From NCBI GenBank assembly GCA_041569895.1, contig JBFFXF010000200.1:1-13681 (forward strand): a stretch of DNA of 13,681 nucleotides. Direction: 5' to 3'. The stretch is from JBFFXF01 sp041569895. Its GTDB lineage: Bacteria; Planctomycetota; UBA8108; JACQVS01. Of this stretch, positions 1-8,751 are shown one piece after another; positions within the stretch are counted from its first letter, which is position 1, and the number at the start of each line of letters is the position of its first letter. The position numbers and the translations under genes were made by a program. Under the pieces are notes generated by a model, which was not told the origin of the DNA, ran no database searches, and was given only the letters and a program-made list of their open reading frames with translations.

Positions 1-2
1 AC

Positions 3-2273
3 GAGGAGCGCGCCGCGACCGCCGGCGTCAATTTCGACGGCACCACGCGCGTCGAGATCCGCCGCAGCGAGGACTTCGATTTCTCCGGAAAGGACTTCTC
101 GGTCCTGGCGCGGATCAAGACGCGCAAGGGCGGCACGATCCTCGCCAGCGCGCCGGCGCGCGGCGAGTGGAAGCCGGACGGCGTCACGTTCTTCGTGCGC
201 GGCGGGAGGCTCTGCTACGACATCGGCTGGGTCGGCGTCGTACAGTCACGCCGGCGGGTCGCCGACGGCGAGTGGCACGACGTCCTGTTGACCTTCGACA
301 GCTCGAGCGGCGTGTCGCGTCTCTACGTCGACGGTGAGCTCGACGGCGAGCGGTCGCTGCGTCCGCAGGGCGAGGAGACCGGACACCGCGTGCGCATCGG
401 CTACACCTCGCCGGACTTTCCGGATCCCAGCTCGTTCGTCGGCTCGATCGAGGAGGTGCGTTTCTACCAGCGGCGGGTCGATCCCGCCTCGCCGCGCGTC
501 GCCGACGGACTGGTGGCTCACTGGCGCCCCGCCGAGGCGACCGGTGGAGTCGTTCCCGATCTCAGCGGCAACGGCCGATCGGGCGACGTCGCGACGGTCG
601 ACGGCGCCGGTGGAGGCGATGGCGCGGACTCCGGAATCCTGGCGGCGACGCTCGCGGCGGGACCGGAGGTCGCGACGTGGGTCGGCACTCCCGACGGCCA
701 CCTGCGGCTCCGGATCCCGGCGGGCGAGCCGACGAAGATACGCGTCGTGCTGACGCGCATCGCCGGCGTCGAGGACGCACCGGGCCTCGCGGCCTTCGCC
801 TCGAAGCTGCCGCCGCCCGCGGACCTCAAATTGATGACCGCCGGTGGCGAGGGGCGCTGGAAGGAGGTCGTGAAGACGCAGTCGAGCGTCCTCGGTCGTC
901 CCGCCGGCCCGTACGTCGTCGACACCATCACCGCGCCCGACGACAACCCCTGGGACTGCTGGATGCGGCTCGGCGGGTTCGACTTCTTCCCCGACGGCAA
1001 GCGCGCCGCGGTCTGCACGTGGATGGGCGACGTGTGGACGGTCGACGGGCTCGGCGCGGAGCTCGGCGAGCTCACCTGGCGCCGCATCGCCGGAGGGCTC
1101 TATCAGCCGCTCGGCCTGAAGATCGTCGGGGGCGTGATTCACGTCCTCGGTCGCGACCAGATCACGCGGCTCCATGACCTCGACGGCGACGGCGAGACCG
1201 ACTTCTACGAGAACTTCAACAACGATGCCCAGGCGACCGAGCACTTCCACGAGTTCGCCTCGGGGCTGCAGACCGACGCCGCCGGGAACTTCTACTACAT
1301 GAAGGGCGGCCGCCACGCGCTCGACTCGGTGACGCCGCAGCACGGGTCGCTGATCCGCGTCTCGGCCGACGGCAGCCGGTCGGAGATGGTCGCGTACGGC
1401 TTCCGCGCCCCGAACGGCCTCTGCGTCAATCCGAACGGCTCGTTCATCGGCAGCGACCAGGAGGGCCACTGGACGCCGGCGAACCGCATCAACTGGATCG
1501 AGCCCGGCAGCTATTCCGGCTATCAGTGGAGCGGCGGCTACCACGCGAACAAGCCGGAGGACTGGGGTCGTCCCCTCTGCTGGATTCATCCCGAGATGGA
1601 TCGCTCGCCGGCCGAGCAGCTCTGGGTCACCAGCGACCGCTGGGGGCCGCTCGGCGGCGGGTTGCTGTCGCTCTCCTACGGCACCGGACACGTCTACCTC
1701 GTGCCGTGGGAGGAGGTCGACGGCCGCAAGCAGGGCGGCGTCGTCAAGCTGCCGATCGAGATCTTCCCGACCGGCGTGATGCGCGGTCGCTTCCACCCCG
1801 GCGACGGCCAGCTCTACGTCTGCGGGCTCTTCGGCTGGTCGAGCAATCGGACGAAGCCGGGAGGTCTCTACCGGGTGCGGTGGACCGGCAGACCGGTCCA
1901 CGCGCCGGTCCGCCTCCACGCCACGACGGACGGCGTCCTCATCGTCTTCAGCGATCCGCTGGACCGACGCCGCGCCGGTCGTGCCGGCAGCTACGTCATC
2001 GAGCAGTGGAACTACCGCCGCACCGCGCAGTACGGATCGAAGGAGTACCGCGTCTCCGATGGGAGCCGGGGGCGCGATCAGGTCGCCATCGAGTCGGTGC
2101 GGGTCTCGGAGGACGGCCGGTCGGTCTTCCTGGCGATTCCGGACATGAAGCCGTGCATGCAGATGCGCATCCGCTACCGCCTGCGCGGCGCCGACGGGTC
2201 GCGCATATCGCAGGACATCTACAACACCGTGCACGCGCTGGGCGATCCGGCGCCGCTGCTCCGGGGTTTCTGA
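3..2273 (+). CDS. Exported LamG + beta-propeller protein (sorbosone-dehydrogenase-like), 5' partial
   Basis: The frame is open from the window edge to a TGA, giving 756 visible residues; the start and any signal peptide lie upstream. Residues about 8-160 form a LamG/concanavalin-like domain (VNFDGTTRVEI, DGEWHDVLLTFD, LYVDGELDG, then a VRFYQRR closing strand). A second, shorter LamG-like start follows (LVAHWRP, about 167). Residues about 300-635 look like a beta-propeller of the glucose/sorbosone-dehydrogenase or NHL type, with FDFFPDGKRAAVCTW, YQPLGLKI, LHDLDGDGETDFYENF, FRAPNGLCVNPNG and GVMRGRFHPGDGQLYVCG. From memory, this C-terminal half closely resembles long planctomycete propeller proteins annotated as DUF6797-type or membrane-bound dehydrogenase-like, and that is where the family call comes from. 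The last 120 residues form a small beta domain without a dockerin tail. The role is inferred as extracellular binding, possibly with sugar oxidation; no haem motif is present in the visible part. It is followed 64 nt later by another LamG gene on the same strand. Confidence 0.85.
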   Translation, partial: EERAATAGVNFDGTTRVEIRRSEDFDFSGKDFSVLARIKTRKGGTILASAPARGEWKPDGVTFFVRGGRLCYDIGWVGVVQSRRRVADGEWHDVLLTFDSSSGVSRLYVDGELDGERSLRPQGEETGHRVRIGYTSPDFPDPSSFVGSIEEVRFYQRRVDPASPRVADGLVAHWRPAEATGGVVPDLSGNGRSGDVATVDGAGGGDGADSGILAATLAAGPEVATWVGTPDGHLRLRIPAGEPTKIRVVLTRIAGVEDAPGLAAFASKLPPPADLKLMTAGGEGRWKEVVKTQSSVLGRPAGPYVVDTITAPDDNPWDCWMRLGGFDFFPDGKRAAVCTWMGDVWTVDGLGAELGELTWRRIAGGLYQPLGLKIVGGVIHVLGRDQITRLHDLDGDGETDFYENFNNDAQATEHFHEFASGLQTDAAGNFYYMKGGRHALDSVTPQHGSLIRVSADGSRSEMVAYGFRAPNGLCVNPNGSFIGSDQEGHWTPANRINWIEPGSYSGYQWSGGYHANKPEDWGRPLCWIHPEMDRSPAEQLWVTSDRWGPLGGGLLSLSYGTGHVYLVPWEEVDGRKQGGVVKLPIEIFPTGVMRGRFHPGDGQLYVCGLFGWSSNRTKPGGLYRVRWTGRPVHAPVRLHATTDGVLIVFSDPLDRRRAGRAGSYVIEQWNYRRTAQYGSKEYRVSDGSRGRDQVAIESVRVSEDGRSVFLAIPDMKPCMQMRIRYRLRGADGSRISQDIYNTVHALGDPAPLLRGF

Positions 2274-2290
2274 TTCGACAGGGGTGAGAT

Positions 2291-2312
2291 GCGAGGGGCG
2301 GACGCTCCTCGC
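2291..2312 (+). other. Intercistronic hairpin between the two LamG genes
   Basis: GCGAGGGGC (2291-2299) pairs with GCTCCTCGC (2304-2312), making a 9-bp stem with one G-U pair and a GGAC loop. It lies 18 nt after the first gene's stop and 16 nt before the GGAGG site of the next gene. There is no T-tract, so it is not a classical intrinsic terminator. It could stabilise a processed transcript or modulate read-through; a chance structure in GC-rich DNA remains possible. Confidence 0.45.
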
Positions 2313-2327
2313 GATGCTTCGAGGGTT

Positions 2328-2332
2328 GGAGG
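2328..2332 (+). promoter_or_regulatory. Ribosome binding site that fixes the start at 2338
   Basis: GGAGG with a 5-nt spacer precedes the ATG at 2338. An in-frame upstream candidate at 2284 would put 18 non-hydrophobic residues before a textbook signal peptide, so 2338 is preferred. Confidence 0.7.
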
Positions 2333-2337
2333 TTTCC

Positions 2338-5300
2338 ATGAGTTTTTCGACTCGTTCGCATTGGCTGATCACGCTTCTCGCGTTCGTGCTCGCGGTGCCG
2401 GCGGCGCGGGCGCAGACGCTGGTCTCGCACTGGTGCTTCGAGGAGCGCCAGGGGTCCGTCGCGGCGGACCGCGTCGGCAACAACGACGCCGAGCTCATCG
2501 ACATGGACCCACTCACCGCGTGGGTCCCGGGCGAAGCCGGTCTCTCCGCGCTGCGTTTCGACGGCGAGGATGACTTTCTCCTGGTGCAGGACTCCGAGTT
2601 TTACGACCTCGCGGCGGACTTCACGTGGGCGGCCTACGTCCGGACCGATAACCCGAACGCCGGCGGCATCATCGCGAAGTCGCCGACCGAGGACGACTGG
2701 ACGATGGGAGCGATCGCGCTCTTCATCCGTGAGGGGCTGGTCGGATTCGATGTCGGATACATCGACGTCGTCGATGCCGTTTTCCCGATCGGCGACGGTG
2801 AGTGGCACCTCGTGACCATGACGGTCGAGTTCAACATCACCGACGATGGGCTCGATCGCGTGCAGATCTACGTCGACGGCTTTCAGGGCGCCGTCAAGGA
2901 GGACTGGGACATCGAGGAATTCGGGGCGCCGCCGGGGGATTTCAAGATCGGCTTCGCGAGCCCGGACTTCCCGGAGGAAGGTTCCCACTTCGACGGCCTC
3001 ATCGACGACGTCAAGGTCTGGCAGGGGGCGCTGACGCCCGAGCAGGTCGAGATCAGCCTCGACCAGGTCGGCGAGGACTGCGAGCTCAACCCGCCGGTCT
3101 GCGACGACCCGGCGGACACGCACTGCAACGAGATCACGCGCGGGGGGCCCGACGGCGGCGTCGCCGGGCTGTACACGTTCACCGTCAACGCCACCGACGA
3201 CGGTGGCGATGACGTCTTCTTCGAGTTCACGTTCGACAACGGCATCGACGAGCCGACGACCGTGACCTCGACCGAGAACGAGATCGAGCGGCGGCTGCGT
3301 CCCGGGACGTGGACGGTCTCGGTGACCGTCGACGACGACCCGTGGTGCGACGACGCCGCGGCCGACGCAACCTGCTCGACCGGTCCGTTCGAGGTGCTGC
3401 CGATCCCGCCGCAGCTCGTCGCGCACTACTGCATGGAGGAGCGTTCCGGCGCTGTCGTCTCGGACGCCACGGGCGGCACCGAGGGAGTGCTGGTCGGTCT
3501 CGACGGCGAGGAGATCGTCGAGGTCGAGTTCCCGGACGGCGTGTGGGCGCCCGGCTGCGTCGGCTCGGCCGGCATCAATCCCGGTCAGAACGAGAGCTTC
3601 GTCGTCATCGAGGACCCCGCGGAGCGCATCGTGCTCTCCGACAGCTTCACGATCGTGGCGACGATCCGCACCGACGAGGAATCGGCGGGCACCATCTTCT
3701 CGCAGGGCACGCTCGAGGACGTCGAGCCGGGCGAGCACCACTTCTTCGTCGAGGAGGGCCTGCTCATCTACGACGTCGGCGAGCTCGGTTTCCTCGAGTC
3801 GACCGCCTTCGTCGCCGACGGCGAGTGCCACCACGTCGCCATCGTCGTCGAGCGCGACGTCCTCGACGAATTCGACACCATGCAGTTCTACGTCGACGCC
3901 ATCCCCGACGCGTCGAGCAGCGCCTTCGATCTGCAGGCGTTCGGGGACGAGATCGAGGGCGGGAAGAGGATCGGCATGGGATCGATCTACTTCCCGGACG
4001 AGCCGCTCTTCCGCGGCGTCATCGACAACGTCAAGATCTGGAACTTCGCGCTCACGCAGGAGGACATCGAGCTCGACTTCGAGGCGGAGAACGAGGGCTG
4101 TCCGTCCGAGCCGCCGGTCTGTCCCGCCGCCGGGTCGGAGGAGGACGGCGACTCGAGTTGCTCGGAGATCCTCGTCTCGGGACCGGGAGGCGACCTCGAG
4201 GGCGTCTGGGAGATCGAGGTGATCGCCGAGGACGCCACGGACGACGAGCTCTTCTTCACCATCGAGCTGCTCGGCACGAACGAGGCCGGCGAGCCGGAGG
4301 AGATCACGCTGACGCAGTTCGCCGAGCCGTTCTTCGAGGTCGGGCTCGACCCGGGCGACTGGAGCGTCTCGGCGACCGTCGACGACGATCTCTTCTGCGA
4401 CGACGAGTCCGCCGGCGCGACGTGCGACGCCGTCCAGTTCACCGTCGTGGCGATCCCGGACGAGCTCGTCGCCTCGTTCTGCTTCGAGGACGACGAGCCG
4501 GATTTCACCGAGGACGTGGTGAGCTTCCTCGGTGCGGATCTCGTCGTGTTTCCGGAGGATGTCGGCGACGGCGAGCCCCCGGTGCGCGAGGAGGGCGTGC
4601 TCGACAGCGGCAACGCGCTCCGTTTCGACGGCGTCGACGACGCCATGGTGATCGAGCCGCACCCGGCGATGGACGTTCGCAAGAGCTACACGATCGCCGC
4701 GACCATCCTCGCCGGCGAGGACCCCGACGGCCGCGGGCCGGATCCGAACGCCGGCTCGATCTGGATCCTCGGTCCCGAGATCGACGACAGCGGCGATCAG
4801 CCGGGCGTCCAGAACCTGTTCGTGCACGAGGGAGCGGTCCGGTTCACCGTGCTCTTCGTGGGCGAGATGCCGATCGGCGCGGCGGCGCCCGTCAACGACG
4901 GCGAGCCGCACCGCGTCCTGCTGTCGGTCGACGCGGACTTCGAGGGCGAGCTCGACGCGGCCAGGCTCTACATCGACGGCGCGCTCGCCTCGGAATGGGA
5001 GGACGACTTCCAGGGCGGCGGGCTCTTCTTCGACGGCCCGAACGAGACGCGCATGCGCGTCGGTTTCAGCGCCTTCGACTGGCCGTCGGCGGACTTCGAG
5101 CCGAGCAACGACCGCGATATCAACCACTTCAACGGCTGGATCGACGACGTCAAGTTCTGGAGCTACGCGCTCAGCGAGGAGGAGGCGCTCGACGATTTCG
5201 ACGAGCCGGGCGCCAACTGCGAGCCCAGCGGCGCGCCGTTCCAGCGCGGCGACAGCAACGGCGACGGCGCCGTCAACATCTCGGATCCGTCCTACAACTT

Positions 5301-5514
5301 GAACTTCCTCTTCCTCGGCGGTCCGGAGCCGCCCTGCCTCGCCGCGGCCGACACGAACGGCGACGGCGACGTCAACATCTCCGATCCGTCGTACAACCTG
5401 AACTTCCTCTTCCTCGGTGGACCGCAGCCGGACGAGCCGTTCCCCGACTGCGGCCTCGGCACGGAGATGGACCTCGAGCTCGGGTGTGAGGAGGTCTCGC
5501 TCGCCTGCCAGTGA
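2338..5514 (+). CDS. Secreted triple-LamG protein with C-terminal dockerin-like repeats
   Basis: The protein has 1058 residues. Residues 1-24 are a signal peptide (basic start, LITLLAFVLAVPAARA, cleavage near ARA|QT). Three LamG/concanavalin-like domains lie at about 28-241, 361-581 and 710-955; each opens with L-V-[AS]-[HS]-x-C and closes with a DDVK/DNVK-[VIF]-W strand and a cysteine (EDC, EGC, ANC). LamG1-2 and LamG2-3 are separated by two related roughly 110-residue Ig-like units (about 252-358 and 591-706). Residues 970-1031 carry two dockerin/EF-hand-type calcium loops, DSNGDGAVNISD and DTNGDGDVNISD, followed by a cysteine-bearing tail. The protein is extremely rich in Asp and Glu. The known role of LamG is glycan or protein binding; no catalytic domain is visible. 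The expected location is outside the cell or on its surface, with the dockerin-like tail as a possible anchoring or sorting module. It sits 24 nt before the CotH-family gene, probably in the same transcript. Confidence 0.9.
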   Translation: MSFSTRSHWLITLLAFVLAVPAARAQTLVSHWCFEERQGSVAADRVGNNDAELIDMDPLTAWVPGEAGLSALRFDGEDDFLLVQDSEFYDLAADFTWAAYVRTDNPNAGGIIAKSPTEDDWTMGAIALFIREGLVGFDVGYIDVVDAVFPIGDGEWHLVTMTVEFNITDDGLDRVQIYVDGFQGAVKEDWDIEEFGAPPGDFKIGFASPDFPEEGSHFDGLIDDVKVWQGALTPEQVEISLDQVGEDCELNPPVCDDPADTHCNEITRGGPDGGVAGLYTFTVNATDDGGDDVFFEFTFDNGIDEPTTVTSTENEIERRLRPGTWTVSVTVDDDPWCDDAAADATCSTGPFEVLPIPPQLVAHYCMEERSGAVVSDATGGTEGVLVGLDGEEIVEVEFPDGVWAPGCVGSAGINPGQNESFVVIEDPAERIVLSDSFTIVATIRTDEESAGTIFSQGTLEDVEPGEHHFFVEEGLLIYDVGELGFLESTAFVADGECHHVAIVVERDVLDEFDTMQFYVDAIPDASSSAFDLQAFGDEIEGGKRIGMGSIYFPDEPLFRGVIDNVKIWNFALTQEDIELDFEAENEGCPSEPPVCPAAGSEEDGDSSCSEILVSGPGGDLEGVWEIEVIAEDATDDELFFTIELLGTNEAGEPEEITLTQFAEPFFEVGLDPGDWSVSATVDDDLFCDDESAGATCDAVQFTVVAIPDELVASFCFEDDEPDFTEDVVSFLGADLVVFPEDVGDGEPPVREEGVLDSGNALRFDGVDDAMVIEPHPAMDVRKSYTIAATILAGEDPDGRGPDPNAGSIWILGPEIDDSGDQPGVQNLFVHEGAVRFTVLFVGEMPIGAAAPVNDGEPHRVLLSVDADFEGELDAARLYIDGALASEWEDDFQGGGLFFDGPNETRMRVGFSAFDWPSADFEPSNDRDINHFNGWIDDVKFWSYALSEEEALDDFDEPGANCEPSGAPFQRGDSNGDGAVNISDPSYNLNFLFLGGPEPPCLAAADTNGDGDVNISDPSYNLNFLFLGGPQPDEPFPDCGLGTEMDLELGCEEVSLACQ
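5272..5424 (+). repeat. Tandem dockerin-like coding repeat, 99-bp period
   Basis: Copies at 5272-5325 and 5371-5424 encode the identical 18 residues VNISDPSYNLNFLFLGGP but differ at five synonymous codons. Each follows a D-x-N-G-D-G calcium loop, so the unit is 33 residues long. This is a protein-level repeat kept by selection, not a recent DNA duplication. Confidence 0.85.
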
Positions 5515-5538
5515 CGGGCGGAGAAAGAAAGGGGATCG

Positions 5539-8500
5539 ATGGGAGCGCGACTCGGACCCGTCCTCTTGCTCGCGGCGACGCTCTGTCCCGCGTCGGTGAC
5601 CGGACGGGTGGTCATCAACGAGCTGATGGCCGACAACGAGTCGTTCGTCGAGGATCCCGAGCGGCCGGGTGAGTTCGACGACTGGGTCGAGCTCCACAAC
5701 GACGGCGACGAGCCGGCGGGCGTCGGCGGCATGTATCTCACCGATGACGTCGACGACCGCACCCGGTGGCGCATTCCGGACGGCACGGTGATCCCGGCCG
5801 GCGGACATCTCGTGCTCTGGGCCGACGGCCAGCCGGAGCAGGGCCCGTTGCACATGCCGTTCAGGCTCTCCGCCGGTGGCGAGACCGTGATGCTCGTCGG
5901 CCGGGACGGCGTCACACCGGTCGACTCGATCCGTTTCGAGTCGATGCAGGAGGACGTCTCGCTCGGCCGCTTCCCCGACGGCGGCGATCGCTGGCTGGTC
6001 ATGCGCGAGCCGACGCCGGGCGCCGCCAACGTCGTCGGCCAGGCGACCGCGGTCGAGTTCTCGGCGCCGGGCGGGACCTTCACCGGCGAGCTCGAGCTCG
6101 AGCTGCGCGCGGACTCGCCGGACGCCACCATCCTCTACACGCTCGACGGCACCGAGCCACGCGAGGCGGATGCGCTGCGGTACACGGGACCGATCCGGCT
6201 CGACGCCACGACGCGCGTGCGTGCCCGCGCCCTCGAGGACGGTCTCCTGCCGGGCGTCGTCTCGAGCGAGGCCTACTTGGCGCTCGACGAGAGTGTGCTC
6301 GGGTTCGAGTCGAACCTGCCGATCGTCGTGATCGACACCCTCGGCGTGGACATCGATTCGTTGACGGCGCGTCCGCGGCGATTCCGCACCGTGCTCGCGG
6401 CCTTCATCGACACCTCGGGAGCGAGCCGTCGCGCCGCCATCGGCGATCGTGCGGACTTCGCGGGCCACGGCGGTCTCCACGTTCGAGGCTCGAGCACGGT
6501 GCAGTACCCGAAGAAGCAGTACGCGTTCGAGACACGGGACGAGGAGGACCGCGATCGCGACGTGTCGCTGCTCGGGCTTCCCGCCGAGTCCGACTGGGTG
6601 CTCCACGCGCCCTATTCCGACAAGACGCTGATGCGCAACCACCTGATGTACCTCTGGAGCAACCGCGCGGGACGCTACGCGCCGCGGACGCGCTTCTGCG
6701 AGGTCCTCATGACGCGCCGCGGGCGGCCGATCTCGATGGCGGACTACCGCGGCGTCTACGTGCTGATGGAGAGGATCAAGCGCGGTCCGGACCGCGTCGA
6801 CATCGCGCCGTTGCGACCGGAGCACGGCGCCGAGCCGGAGATCACCGGCGGCTACCTGCTGAAGAAGGACTGGATCGATGGCGAGATGTTCTTCACGACG
6901 AGCACCTACCGCGACAACCTGATCTACGTCGATCCCGCCGGCGCCGAGCTCACCGGGCCGCAGCGGGCGTGGCTGAAGCGCCATTTCGACGAGTTCGAGC
7001 GGGCGCTCGCGGGGCCGCGGTTCGCCGATCCCCAGCTCGGCTACGCGCGATACATCGACGTCGACTCGTTCTCCGACCACCACCACTTCGTGGAGCTCGC
7101 GCGCAACGTCGACGGGTTCGTCCTCAGCACGTTCCTCTCGAAGGAGCGCGACGGCAAGATCGCCATGGGCCCCATCTGGGACTACAACGGGGCGCTCGGC
7201 GGCGCCAACTACTTCTGCGCGTGCCAGACGGCGGGATGGCACCACCAGTTCGACGAGCGCGACTGCCGCGAGTGCGCGGAGGGCGGCGCGACGTTCCCGG
7301 CCGACAACCCGAACGGGTACCGCTGGTACACGCGGCTCTTCGAGGACCCCGCGTTCCGGCGCCGCCACGCGGAGCGCTGGGGCGACCTGCGCGCGGGACC
7401 GCTGCGCACCGATCGGCTGCTCGCCGACATCGAGAACGTCGTCGATCTGCTCACCGACGGCGGCGCGCCCGAGAACGCGGTGACCAGAAACTTCACCCGC
7501 TGGCGGATCCTCGACACCTTCGTGTGGCCGAACTTCTTCGTGCGCGGCACGCACGAGGAGCACGTCGCGTGGATGCGCGAGTGGGTCGTCGATCGGCTGG
7601 CCTGGATGGACGGACAGTTGACCGTGCCGCCGGCGCTCGAGCCGCCGGGCGGCGAGGTCGCACGCGGGACCGAGGTGACCATCAGCGCGCCGTCCGGCGA
7701 TGTCTTCTACACGATCAACGGCCCCGATCCGCGCGGCGACGACGACGAGCCCGCGCCGGAGGCGGTCCGCTTCGAGGAGCCGATCGTCATCACGGCGAAC
7801 ACGAGGATCCGCGCGCGGGCCCGCCTCTCGTCGGACCTCTGGAGCGAGGCGGTCGAGGGAGTCTACGTCACGGACACGGTCTCGGTGGCGATCACCGAGA
7901 TCATGTACAACCCGGCGCCGCCGCCGGCCGGGAGCCCGTTCTCGCGACGCAATTTCGAGTTCGTCGAGTTGCTCAACACGGGACGGGAGACCGCGAATCT
8001 CGCCGGCTTCGCGTTCACCGGACGGCTGCGCTTCGAGTTTCCCGAGAGCGACGCGTCGATCGTCGCGCCAGGCGCTCACGTGCTCGTGGTCGAGAGCGTC
8101 GAGGCGTTCGGCTCGAGGTACGACGCGAGCGTGGTGACCATCGCGGGCGAGTTCGAGGGCATCCTCGCCAACACCAGCCAGGAGATCGTGCTCGAGGGAT
8201 CGGTCGGCGAGCCGGTGCTCCGGTTCACCTACCGGGACTGGTATCCCGAGACCGACGGCGCGGGCCACTCCCTCGTGCTCGTCGACCCGACGAGCCCGCC
8301 GGAGACCTGGAGCGACGCCGCCGCATGGCGACCGAGCGAGTCCCCCGGCGGCTCACCCGGACGCGCCGACAGCGATGCCGGACGCCAGCTCCCCGCCGAC
8401 GTCAACCAGGACGGCCGGCTGAACATCTCCGACGCCGTCGAGACCCTGCGGGCGCTCTTCGCCGCGAATGGACGACTGCCGTGCGCCACCGAGGAGGCGA

Positions 8501-8655
8501 ACACGGCGCTGGCCGACGCCAACGGCGACGGCCGGGTCGATCTGTCGGATGCGGTGAGGGTCCTCGGGTATCTGTTCTCGAGGGGCGAGCCGCCGGTTGC
8601 GGGGACGGGGTGTGTGGTGGTTGTGGGGTGTCCGGATATCTGCACCGGGGAGTAA
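5539..8655 (+). CDS. CotH kinase family protein with flanking LTD and CHB_HEX_C domains and dockerin-like tail
   Basis: The protein has 1038 residues. It starts with a short signal peptide (MGARLGPVLLLAATLCPASVTG) behind a purine-rich AAAGGGG site. Domain order: lamin-tail domain about 24-160 (VVINELMADNESF, DDWVELHNDGD); CHB_HEX_C-type beta domain about 173-251 (ATILYTLDGTEP); CotH kinase-like domain about 259-690 with HVRGSSTVQYPKKQ (314-327) and GPIWDYNGALGG around D548; a second CHB_HEX_C about 696-778 (VFYTINGPDPRG); a second lamin-tail domain about 781-930 (VAITEIMYNPAPP, FEFVELLNTG); and dockerin-like loops DVNQDGRLNISD (954) and DANGDGRVDLSD (993), ending in a cysteine tail. CotH is known as an atypical protein kinase acting on spore coat proteins; many bacterial secreted homologues have no defined substrate. 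The WDYN segment fits the usual active-site loop, so catalysis is plausible but unproven. Cys560, Cys562, Cys576 and Cys579 form a cluster just after that loop. The tail matches that of the upstream LamG protein, suggesting the same destination. Confidence 0.9.
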   Translation: MGARLGPVLLLAATLCPASVTGRVVINELMADNESFVEDPERPGEFDDWVELHNDGDEPAGVGGMYLTDDVDDRTRWRIPDGTVIPAGGHLVLWADGQPEQGPLHMPFRLSAGGETVMLVGRDGVTPVDSIRFESMQEDVSLGRFPDGGDRWLVMREPTPGAANVVGQATAVEFSAPGGTFTGELELELRADSPDATILYTLDGTEPREADALRYTGPIRLDATTRVRARALEDGLLPGVVSSEAYLALDESVLGFESNLPIVVIDTLGVDIDSLTARPRRFRTVLAAFIDTSGASRRAAIGDRADFAGHGGLHVRGSSTVQYPKKQYAFETRDEEDRDRDVSLLGLPAESDWVLHAPYSDKTLMRNHLMYLWSNRAGRYAPRTRFCEVLMTRRGRPISMADYRGVYVLMERIKRGPDRVDIAPLRPEHGAEPEITGGYLLKKDWIDGEMFFTTSTYRDNLIYVDPAGAELTGPQRAWLKRHFDEFERALAGPRFADPQLGYARYIDVDSFSDHHHFVELARNVDGFVLSTFLSKERDGKIAMGPIWDYNGALGGANYFCACQTAGWHHQFDERDCRECAEGGATFPADNPNGYRWYTRLFEDPAFRRRHAERWGDLRAGPLRTDRLLADIENVVDLLTDGGAPENAVTRNFTRWRILDTFVWPNFFVRGTHEEHVAWMREWVVDRLAWMDGQLTVPPALEPPGGEVARGTEVTISAPSGDVFYTINGPDPRGDDDEPAPEAVRFEEPIVITANTRIRARARLSSDLWSEAVEGVYVTDTVSVAITEIMYNPAPPPAGSPFSRRNFEFVELLNTGRETANLAGFAFTGRLRFEFPESDASIVAPGAHVLVVESVEAFGSRYDASVVTIAGEFEGILANTSQEIVLEGSVGEPVLRFTYRDWYPETDGAGHSLVLVDPTSPPETWSDAAAWRPSESPGGSPGRADSDAGRQLPADVNQDGRLNISDAVETLRALFAANGRLPCATEEANTALADANGDGRVDLSDAVRVLGYLFSRGEPPVAGTGCVVVVGCPDICTGE

Positions 8656-8751
8656 CGTTCCCGTCCCCGTTCCAGTGCCCGTGCTCGTCCTCGAGGGCTC
8701 GGGGCGTCGCGACTGACTCGCAGACGGAGACAGAGGACCGAGACCGATGCC

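Noticed and set aside
2284..2286. Upstream in-frame start for the triple-LamG protein
   Set aside because: The ATG at 2338 has GGAGG at 5-nt spacing and begins a standard signal peptide; the upstream option adds 18 non-conserved-looking residues that overlap the hairpin.
246..2516. A 756-codon open frame on the - strand
   Set aside because: Shadow of the LamG/propeller gene; its composition is that of a GC-rich antisense frame and no family motif is visible.
1996..8268. A 2090-codon open frame on the - strand
   Set aside because: It lies opposite three well-supported + strand proteins and reads as Arg/Asp/Val/Leu/Glu-rich low-complexity sequence with no domain, signal peptide or ribosome site. 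High GC and codon bias remove antisense stops.
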